DNA of 6,266 nucleotides from positions 1 through 6,266 of the forward strand of contig CAADSF010000251.1 in assembly GCA_900751035.1 (NCBI GenBank). The letters are read 5' to 3'. Positions 1-5,746 of the stretch are shown here, piece by piece. The DNA comes from an uncultured Oscillospiraceae bacterium (GTDB taxonomy: Bacteria > Bacillota > Clostridia > Oscillospirales > Oscillospiraceae). The notes beneath the pieces were generated by a model. It ran no database searches. It was given only the letters and a program-made list of their open reading frames with translations, and had not been told where the DNA came from. Within the stretch, counting starts at the first letter, position 1, and each line of letters opens with the position of its first letter. A program made the translations under genes and the position numbers.

Positions 1-27
1 AGCCCTATTTCACTACGGAGGTTACCT

Positions 28-687
28 ATGAATCGTGCGCTTTTATCCAAACGAATATCCTCGCTGCTGGCGGAGGTTTCGCGGCTGAGCAATGCGCTTT
101 GCGCCATGAACACAATGGACTTGCAGCGGTATCCGGAAAACTATGAGCTGCTTTCCACCGACGCGGCGCTGCGCGCGGAGCAGATCGCCTGTCGGATGCG
201 GCATCTGGTCTACGGATTTACCACCGTGCAGAAGCATGAATACCTGACCTCTGCCGCCAATGTTCTCGGCATCACGATCACCGCGCAGCCGGGGCTGGTG
301 GAGATCACGCTTCCGGGGTTATTGCCCAAGAAAAAGCAGCGCAGCGCCGAATATCTGACCGACCCGCTGGGGCAGGCGCTTGGGCAGTTTGTCAAAGATC
401 ATCCTCTTTCCCATTTTGAGTCGTGCATCATCTGCTTCTGCCATATCTATGCGGTATCTGGCGGACGCGGCCGCATCCGGGACTACGACAATCTGGAAAT
501 GAAGCAGATTCTGGACGTTGTTTGCGCCTATCTTATGATGGACGACAATGGGCTTTTGTGCAGCGTCTATAACACCACGGAGTTAGGTGAGGAAGATGTC
601 ACAAAGCTCTATGTGATGGATCAAGATATGTTCCCGGGCTGGCTGGAAGAGCATCAAAATGCGCTGGAAACCATGTCGGATTTTTAA
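28..687 (+). CDS. Protein of unknown function with a RusA-like acidic signature
   Basis: This complete 219-aa gene starts at an ATG preceded by GGAGG at 17-21 with a 6-nt spacer, which fixes the start. Residues 1-65 look helical and contain the motif NTMDLQRYPENYELLSTD (28-45), which gives the impression of a conserved family of mobile-element proteins in Clostridia (possibly DUF6100; recalled, not checked). Residues 70-105 are mixed strand/helix and end in a basic KKK patch. The second half has a hydrophobic strand (133-142), a Gly/Arg-rich loop, then DYDN (152-155), Lys159 and Asp172-Asp173. RusA-type Holliday junction resolvases have a D-x-D-N, a lysine and a D-D pair in the same order and at nearly the same spacing, so a RusA-like fold is possible. 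There is no signal peptide or membrane helix, so it is expected to be cytoplasmic. That it is a real gene is near certain; its function is not established. Confidence 0.9.
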   Translation: MNRALLSKRISSLLAEVSRLSNALCAMNTMDLQRYPENYELLSTDAALRAEQIACRMRHLVYGFTTVQKHEYLTSAANVLGITITAQPGLVEITLPGLLPKKKQRSAEYLTDPLGQALGQFVKDHPLSHFESCIICFCHIYAVSGGRGRIRDYDNLEMKQILDVVCAYLMMDDNGLLCSVYNTTELGEEDVTKLYVMDQDMFPGWLEEHQNALETMSDF

Positions 688-725
688 GCGTTTTTTGCCC
701 TTCTTTTTCAGATACCGCCGCGCAT

Positions 726-762
726 GGTGTTTTCCCTTGAAACATCAGGCGTTTTCGCTTGA
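726..762 (+). repeat. Pair of 15-nt direct repeats, 22-nt period
   Basis: GGTGTTTTCCCTTGA at 726-740 and GGCGTTTTCGCTTGA at 748-762 match at 13 of 15 positions and lie 22 nt apart, about two helical turns. They are in the non-coding gap before the winged-helix gene, so they could be operator half-sites. No convincing -35/-10 pair is visible around them. Chance similarity in this T-rich stretch is possible. Confidence 0.4.
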
Positions 763-777
763 CCGGCGGCGCAAAAA

Positions 778-805
778 TTACCGAAGTTAAGAGCCGATAC
801 GGTAA
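778..805 (+). repeat. Inverted repeat just before the ribosome binding site of the 821 gene
   Basis: TTACCG (778-783) and CGGTAA (800-805) are perfect 6-bp complements separated by 16 nt. The right arm touches the AAGAGGT ribosome binding site (806-812). It may be an operator or a weak RNA hairpin affecting translation start. There is no T-tract after it, so it is not a terminator. A 6-bp arm can occur by chance. Confidence 0.35.
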
Positions 806-820
806 AAGAGGTCACTTTTT

Positions 821-1903
821 ATGAATCCGACGTTGCTTCCCGCCGAGGGCACACTGCCCCTTCTCATGCTGCAGATCATTGCCGTCTCCGGCGAATTTCC
901 GGCTGTCTTTTCCGGACACTTTCCGGGCGGCAGCAGCTACATCGAAAGCGTGATCGGCAAGCTCAAAAAGGACGATTTGCTCCGTGCATACAGTAAGAAC
1001 GGTCTGCGCGGACTCAGATTGACCGCAAGCGCCAAACGGCTGCTGCTTCAAAAATATCCGGTTGATCTGGCACCTTATCTCACGGGCACATCCGAAACGA
1101 ATTCTTTGAAGTCTGAACCAGAGCGCCGGCTGCGGCTGCATCGGATGGCCGAGACGCTTCTGATCCTGCACAACGCACAGATCCCGTCGCTGCCTTGGGA
1201 AAAGCCGTCCATACAGGACTGGCGCTCAAATTCCACATTTCCGGTCTACTATTCCTCCCGCGAGTTCAAGTCTCTTGACAGTCTTTGCACCAAAATCCGC
1301 AATTCCCGCATGACGGGTGTTCTGTTCACAGAACAAGCCATCTTCCCGATCTACAACATGGCTTCGACTTTTCCAAGATGGGCATACAATGCCGAGATCC
1401 GGCTCAAGGCTGTCTTACAGACAGAATTTTGCCGCAATACACAGTTCACGATCGGCGGCATTGTGTTCGGCAGCTCACCTATGCAGATACCTGCGATCCT
1501 GAATGACATGACGCAGAACCATTTCCTTTTGGATGGCAGCTATCCGCATTTCTATTTTCTGACGCTCGAGCACTTTGGTGAGGTCGGTGCAATTCAGTTA
1601 TGTCAACCGGACACGCAGGAGCAGTTGAACGAAATTCTCTCGGAAAACCTCCTGCCACCGTCTCCCACACTGCCAATCGAACATGACGCGCTGGAGCAGG
1701 ACGGGTCGCCCGTCCTGTTTTCGTATCTCTGCGACTTGCCAAGTCTGCATCGGTTCCGCTGTGCGCTGACGCTGCGAAACCTGACAGGCAGCATTCTCTG
1801 CTTTGACTATCAGGCAGAGGCGCTGCGGGCCGTATTCGGTGCGCAGGTCAATATCACAAGCATCAACTTTGCCGCTTATGAAAGGATGATGCTCCATCAA
1901 TAA
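821..1903 (+). CDS. Winged-helix-like protein of unknown function, upstream partner of the coupling protein
   Basis: This complete 360-aa gene starts at an ATG with AAGAGGT at 806-812, an 8-nt spacer. Residues 11-76 look like a winged helix: a hydrophobic helix (12-22), a helix with the pattern SSYIESVIGKLKKDDLL (38-54), a likely wing with GLRGLRLT (61-68), and a further helix. This pattern resembles the N-terminal domains of plasmid replication-relaxation and MarR-like proteins, so DNA binding is a fair inference. Residues 100-120 are helical and Arg-rich. Residues 140-360 are mixed alpha/beta, with MTGVLF (164-169), an Arg/Glu-rich helix (190-205) and a Pro-rich linker (279-285); I recognise no catalytic motif there. 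No signal peptide or membrane helix is seen. The 3' end overlaps the open frame of the coupling protein, which suggests one transcript and coupled translation. It could be a relaxosome accessory protein or a regulator of transfer; neither is proven. Confidence 0.9.
   Translation: MNPTLLPAEGTLPLLMLQIIAVSGEFPAVFSGHFPGGSSYIESVIGKLKKDDLLRAYSKNGLRGLRLTASAKRLLLQKYPVDLAPYLTGTSETNSLKSEPERRLRLHRMAETLLILHNAQIPSLPWEKPSIQDWRSNSTFPVYYSSREFKSLDSLCTKIRNSRMTGVLFTEQAIFPIYNMASTFPRWAYNAEIRLKAVLQTEFCRNTQFTIGGIVFGSSPMQIPAILNDMTQNHFLLDGSYPHFYFLTLEHFGEVGAIQLCQPDTQEQLNEILSENLLPPSPTLPIEHDALEQDGSPVLFSYLCDLPSLHRFRCALTLRNLTGSILCFDYQAEALRAVFGAQVNITSINFAAYERMMLHQ
1881..1898 (+). promoter_or_regulatory. Likely ribosome binding site and non-standard (ATC) start of the coupling protein
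   Basis: AAAGGA (1881-1886) lies 9 nt before an in-frame ATC at 1896-1898, inside the end of the preceding gene. The frame is closed by TGA at 1887-1889 and holds no ATG, GTG or TTG until 2049. Starting at ATC would give an Asn-Lys-Lys-Gln-Lys N-terminus followed directly by a membrane helix, a natural layout for VirD4 proteins. Other candidates are ATT 1914 and CTG 1920, both with poorer ribosome binding sites. A sequencing error or a frameshift from the upstream gene are alternatives. Confidence 0.45.
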
Positions 1904-3776
1904 GAAACAGAAGATTACGCTGGCCTGTTTTCTGCCTGTTGCGCTGGCCGCGCTTTTCTATGCTGGCGGCTATCTCGCGCAGTTTATCTACAACTACCAG
2001 ACGTGGACAGCCGAAGGCGGTACGCCGTACAGCGGCACTTCGCCGCCGATGCCAGACGCCGCGTTCGGCGCCTGCCTGCGGTTCGTGTTCCGTTTTCCAT
2101 ACGGTCTGTACGGCATGGGCATCTTTCTGGCGGCAATCGTACTTCTTGTCGTGGCGATCATGCACATGGGCGCCGGCGGCGACGGGCAATACGACAAAAC
2201 CAGAAACCTGACCTATTCCCACAAGGGAACCTACGGAACCGCCGGTTTCCTGAATCCAAAGGAAGCCGGGCAGGTGCTCGACTTCGTGCCGGATCTGCGC
2301 AAGCATCACGGCACGATCCTCGGTGAAGTGGATGGCCGTGTGGTCTGCATCCCGGAGAAAACGCGCTTCAACGGCAATCTTGCCGTCTACGGCGCAAGCG
2401 GCTCAAAAAAGACGCGGGCATTCTGCGTCAACATGATTCTTCAATGCGCAGCGCGGAAAAGCTCTCTGGTTATCTGTGATCCGAAGTCGGAATTGTACGA
2501 AAAAACCAGCGAGTATCTGCGCGATCAGGGCTATACCGTGCGCGTGTTCAATCTGGTCACGCCTGCGTCGTCGGATTCGTGGAACTGCCTGTCCGAGATC
2601 GACGGACAGGAGCTGATGGCGCAGCTTTTCTGCGACGTTATCATCCGCAACACAGGCAGCGACCGGGGCGACCACTTCTGGGACAGCGCCGAGATGAATC
2701 TGCTCAAGGCGCTTGTCCTGTTCGTCGAGCGCAGCTATCCCCCGAAACGTCGAAACATCGGCGAAGCGTATCAGCTGCTTGTAAGCTGCTCGGAAAAGGA
2801 ACTGAACGAGCTGTTTGACGCGCTCCCGCTGGGACATCCGGCCAGAGCGCCGTACAGCATCTTCCGGCAATCGTCGGAGAGCGTGCGCGGCGGCGTCATT
2901 ATCGGTCTCGGCTCCCGGCTGCAGGTATTCCAGAATGCGGACATTCGCGCCATCACCAGCCATGATGAGATTGATCTGGAACTACCGGGCAAGCAGCCGT
3001 GCGCTTATTACTGCATCACGAGCGATCAGGACAGTACCTTTGATTTCCTGTCCTCGCTGTTTCTGTCGTTCATTTTTATCAAACTCGTCCGCTACGCCGA
3101 CCAGAACTGTCCGGGCGGCTGTCTGCCGGTTCCTGTTCATGTGCTCGGCGAGGAGCTTTGCGCCTGCGGCGTTATCCCCGATCTCAGCCGTAAAATTTCC
3201 GTCATCCGTTCCCGGAATATCAGTATGTCCTGCGTGTTCCAGAATCTCGCCGGTCTGCAAAACCGCTATCCCAACAACCAGTGGCAGGAGATCCTCGGAA
3301 ACTGCGACGTGCAGCTGTTCCTCGGCTGCACAGACGCGCTGACGGCAGAGTTCATTTCTTCGCGCTCCGGCGAAGCGAGCGTCGCCGTGACCAGTCAGGC
3401 CAAGCAGCTCGGTACATGGCGCATTTCCAACTACACTCCGGAATACCGCGAAACGAGCGGCGTCGGAAGACGGCGGCTTCTCACGATGGATGAAGTCTTG
3501 CGGCTGGATGTGGACAAGGCGCTCGTTATCATCCGCGGGCGCAATATTCTGGAGGTCGATAAATTTGACTACTCCAAGCACTATGAAGCGAAGAAGCTGC
3601 GCCCGGACAAAGCGGCGGCACATATTCCGCGCTGGCAGAGCGAAGCGCCGCCAACACCTGCCGCCCCTGCTCCGCGCACAGCCCCATCGCCCAAAAAGGA
3701 TACTCCTGCGAAAAAGCAGAAGATCATAACCACCAGCAAGGATTCCATTTTATCCAAACCAAAAAAGGAGGAATGA
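1896..3776 (+). CDS. VirD4/TraG-family type IV coupling protein (conjugation ATPase)
   Basis: This membrane-bound ATPase recruits the relaxase-DNA complex to the type IV secretion channel. The protein is about 626 aa from ATC 1896, or 575 aa from the first ATG at 2049. I prefer the upstream start because 1920-1991 encodes a clear membrane helix (from LACFLPVALAALFY to the FIY at 1983-1991) and ATG 2049 has no ribosome binding site. A second helix is at 2109-2168. Counting from Met 2049, the Walker A loop is GASGSKKT (115-122), followed by DPKSELYE (144-151), SDSWNCL (175-181), NT...DHFWDSAEMNLLKAL (201-222) and RNIGEAY (235-241). The Walker B region VHVLGEEL (363-370) has Glu where Asp is usual. 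VIPDLSRKISVIRSRNIS and EILGNCDVQLFLGC are typical of the TraG C-terminal motor domain. The last ~50 residues are Pro/Ala/Lys-rich and probably disordered. The stop overlaps the ribosome binding region of the next gene. Family assignment is firm; the exact start is not. Confidence 0.93.
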   Translation: MNKKQKITLACFLPVALAALFYAGGYLAQFIYNYQTWTAEGGTPYSGTSPPMPDAAFGACLRFVFRFPYGLYGMGIFLAAIVLLVVAIMHMGAGGDGQYDKTRNLTYSHKGTYGTAGFLNPKEAGQVLDFVPDLRKHHGTILGEVDGRVVCIPEKTRFNGNLAVYGASGSKKTRAFCVNMILQCAARKSSLVICDPKSELYEKTSEYLRDQGYTVRVFNLVTPASSDSWNCLSEIDGQELMAQLFCDVIIRNTGSDRGDHFWDSAEMNLLKALVLFVERSYPPKRRNIGEAYQLLVSCSEKELNELFDALPLGHPARAPYSIFRQSSESVRGGVIIGLGSRLQVFQNADIRAITSHDEIDLELPGKQPCAYYCITSDQDSTFDFLSSLFLSFIFIKLVRYADQNCPGGCLPVPVHVLGEELCACGVIPDLSRKISVIRSRNISMSCVFQNLAGLQNRYPNNQWQEILGNCDVQLFLGCTDALTAEFISSRSGEASVAVTSQAKQLGTWRISNYTPEYRETSGVGRRRLLTMDEVLRLDVDKALVIIRGRNILEVDKFDYSKHYEAKKLRPDKAAAHIPRWQSEAPPTPAAPAPRTAPSPKKDTPAKKQKIITTSKDSILSKPKKEE

Positions 3777-3779
3777 CCC

Positions 3780-5033
3780 ATGCCCAGAAAAAAGGAATTG
3801 CCTGTTCCGGACAGCGGCGAACAGGACGACCTGCTTTCTACTGAACCGCAGGAGTCTCCCGATGCGCCGCTCACCGAGCCGCAGGAGGAGCCCATCCCCA
3901 CAGAAAGCCCACCCGATGAGGGCGCACCGGAGGATGATACGCCGTCGGAGGAATACACGGAATTTCTTCAGGCGCTGAACGAAGCTCCCGCACAGGAAGA
4001 ACCGCAGCCTGCTCCGTCTGACGAAGCGGAACCGATGCTCTCCGAGGAAGAACCGGCGCTGACCATCCCCGCAGAAGAACCGTCCAATGAATCCGCTCCC
4101 TCGGAATCACCGCCGATGCCGCACAATGACGCGGTTCTGACGATCACAGCCAGAACGCGCATTAAGAGCGAAGCTGAAGCCACCGACGAACTCTGGCATG
4201 AGATCCGCAACGCCTACCGGACGCGGCGGATCTTGACCGGCACGCTGGACGGCATTGAGCAGACCGCAGGCGGAAAGACGCTGGCGACAGTCAGTTTTCG
4301 TGGCTTCCGCATCGCCATCCCGATCCGCGAGATGCTTGTGCTGGAGGAACGGATGCCGTCCGGCAGAGCATATGCCGACTACATGAATCGGCTGAACCGC
4401 ATTCTTGGCACGATGCTCGGCGCGGAGATCGATTTCATTGTCAAGGGCATTGACTCGACCAAACACAGCGCCGTTGCCAGCCGCCGGGAAGCCATGCTCC
4501 GGAAACGGCAGACGTTTTACCTCGGCAAAGACACCTCCGGGCATTCTTACATCTATCCTGGCCGTCTGGTTGAGGCGCGCGTGATCGCCGTCGCGGAGAA
4601 GGTGCTGCGCGTCGAAGCCTTTGGCATTGAATGCGCCATTTTTGCCCGCGATTTATCTTGGCAATGGGTATCCGACGTCCGCGACCTTTACAGTGTCGGT
4701 GACCGGGTTCTGGTCCGTGTGCAGGAGATCAGCGGGGAGGATGCCGAGCATCTTTCCATTCGTGCCGACATCCGCAGCACATTTTCCGAGACGAGCGTGG
4801 ATAATCTCAAAAAGTGTCAGGTGCAGAGCAAGTACGCCGGCAAGGTCACAGATCTTCGCGGCGGTGTGGTGTATATCCGTCTGAACAACGGCGTCAACGC
4901 CATTGCGCACACCTGCTATGATTCCAGAATGCCCGGTAAGAAGGACGACGTCAGCTTTGCGGTCACGCGGCTGGATGAAGAACACGGCATTGCCGTCGGC
5001 ATTATCACGCGGATCATCAAGCGGAACCTGTAA
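3780..5033 (+). CDS. Acidic-tailed protein with S1/OB-fold-like RNA-binding repeats
   Basis: This complete 417-aa gene has GGAGG at 3767-3771, 8 nt before the ATG; the site lies inside the last codons of the coupling protein, so the two are probably translated together. Residues 1-117 are very rich in Glu, Pro, Asp and Ser, include two TEPQE repeats, and are surely disordered. The rest reads as about three S1-like units. Unit 1 (about 148-240) ends in GAEIDFIVKGIDSTKHSAVA then SRREAM. Unit 2 (about 260-331) contains GRLVEARVIAVAEKVLRVEA and VGDRVLVRVQEI. Unit 3 (about 346-412) contains KYAGKVTDLRGGVVYIRLNN. S1 domains normally bind single-stranded RNA or DNA in the cytoplasm. There is no signal peptide or membrane segment. 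Its position suggests a role in the conjugation module, perhaps single-strand binding or translational control, but this is inference. Unit boundaries are by eye. Confidence 0.9.
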   Translation: MPRKKELPVPDSGEQDDLLSTEPQESPDAPLTEPQEEPIPTESPPDEGAPEDDTPSEEYTEFLQALNEAPAQEEPQPAPSDEAEPMLSEEEPALTIPAEEPSNESAPSESPPMPHNDAVLTITARTRIKSEAEATDELWHEIRNAYRTRRILTGTLDGIEQTAGGKTLATVSFRGFRIAIPIREMLVLEERMPSGRAYADYMNRLNRILGTMLGAEIDFIVKGIDSTKHSAVASRREAMLRKRQTFYLGKDTSGHSYIYPGRLVEARVIAVAEKVLRVEAFGIECAIFARDLSWQWVSDVRDLYSVGDRVLVRVQEISGEDAEHLSIRADIRSTFSETSVDNLKKCQVQSKYAGKVTDLRGGVVYIRLNNGVNAIAHTCYDSRMPGKKDDVSFAVTRLDEEHGIAVGIITRIIKRNL

Positions 5034-5153
5034 TTTGGCAGCGTTCTGCGTATGACCAATTTCATGTTCCTTGCAGCGTCCACACTGGAACCGCTGCTGC
5101 GCCGTCTGAGGGTGCCTCCCTGACGGTACTAAACTACAAAAGGAGTTTTCTCT
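5034..5153 (+). other. 120-nt intergenic gap with weak hairpins
   Basis: Two possible RNA hairpins are visible: GCAGCG (5073-5078) with CGCTGC (5092-5097), loop 13 nt; and CCGTC (5102-5106) with GACGG (5122-5126), enclosing an inner GAGG/CCTC stem (5108-5111, 5115-5118). Neither is followed by a T-run, so neither is a clear intrinsic terminator. AAAAGGAG (5138-5145) is the ribosome binding site of the next gene. No good promoter was found. The gap is longer than the junctions just before and after it, so transcript processing or regulation here is possible. Confidence 0.4.
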
Positions 5154-5723
5154 ATGAAAGCCAAAGAAGAATACATTGACGCCCCTCGTGAAACACGCTC
5201 GAAGGACATCACCGTCTATGCGATTATTTTCCTCGTCCTGCTGGTTGGCGCGGGCATTTTCCTCGCGGTCAGGCTGCTGCATAAGCCCGCAGATGCGGCG
5301 CTTGCAGACAGCAAATCCGGCATCGTCTACGATTCCAGCGCCGTTGAGGGCGGCTGGGACAACCTCTCGCCCGAAGAAATTGCGGAGCGCCTGAATCAGA
5401 AAGTCGAGGAAGGCATGATCAATATTTCAATGAACACTGCACCATATTTTGAAAACGGCAAGGCTGATGGCAATGTTATGATCGTAAACGAGTCGATCAA
5501 CAATTACCCCCAGCAGGTCGAGTTCATCCGCAACGATACCGGCGAACAGATATTCCAGAGCAAAGCAATCCCCGTGGGCAGCAAAATCGAACGTGCTGCC
5601 CTCGATGTGGAGCTTCCGGCCGGTACATACGAATGCACAGCAATGTTCCACAATCTTGACCCGGTCAGTGGCGAAATCATTGGCACTGCCGGGGCAATTA
5701 TCACAATCACAATTCAACACTAA
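5154..5723 (+). CDS. Single-pass membrane protein with a beta-rich extracellular domain
   Basis: This complete 189-aa gene has AAAAGGAG at 5138-5145, 8 nt before its ATG. The cytoplasmic N-terminus (1-18) is charged. One membrane helix follows at about 19-42 (from DITVYAIIFLVLLVGAG). It has no signal peptidase site, so it likely acts as a signal anchor with the C-terminus outside. Residues 72-88 form an amphipathic helix (SPEEIAERLNQKVEEGM). Residues 89-189 alternate hydrophobic and polar in short strands, with GNVMIVNES (106-114), ELPAGTYECTAMF (153-165) and a terminal IITITIQ strand, consistent with an immunoglobulin-like beta-sandwich. I recognise no named family. The next gene begins 23 nt later and encodes a secreted product, so the two may cooperate at the cell surface, for example as part of a channel or adhesion structure. 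That is inference. Confidence 0.88.
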   Translation: MKAKEEYIDAPRETRSKDITVYAIIFLVLLVGAGIFLAVRLLHKPADAALADSKSGIVYDSSAVEGGWDNLSPEEIAERLNQKVEEGMINISMNTAPYFENGKADGNVMIVNESINNYPQQVEFIRNDTGEQIFQSKAIPVGSKIERAALDVELPAGTYECTAMFHNLDPVSGEIIGTAGAIITITIQH

Positions 5724-5746
5724 TTTTAATCAAAGGAGTTATTACA

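Noticed and set aside
688..712. T-rich stretch after the first gene as an intrinsic terminator
   Set aside because: The T-runs are not preceded by a GC-rich hairpin, so this does not meet the pattern of a terminator.
737..790. TTGAAA / TTGACC as -35 boxes of a promoter for the 821 gene
   Set aside because: No acceptable -10 box lies 16-19 nt downstream of either one.
1939..2326. Plus-strand open frames of 90 and 107 aa at the start of the coupling-protein region
   Set aside because: They are Arg-rich out-of-frame shadows; the frame that continues into the VirD4 motifs encodes the membrane helices.
2403..3623. Minus-strand open frames (186 and 213 aa) opposite the coupling protein
   Set aside because: They lie wholly inside a gene with conserved VirD4 motifs; their composition (Arg/Ala/Val-rich, no domain) fits antisense shadows of GC-rich codons.
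5052..5123. 23-codon plus-strand open frame in the gap (begins MTNFMFLAAS)
   Set aside because: There is no Shine-Dalgarno sequence before its ATG, and it is short enough to arise by chance; a leader peptide cannot be excluded but is unsupported.
4653..5282. Minus-strand open frame (209 aa) spanning the 5034-5153 gap
   Set aside because: It overlaps two convincing plus-strand genes and shows no domain or ribosome binding site of note; the gap merely lacks stops in that frame.
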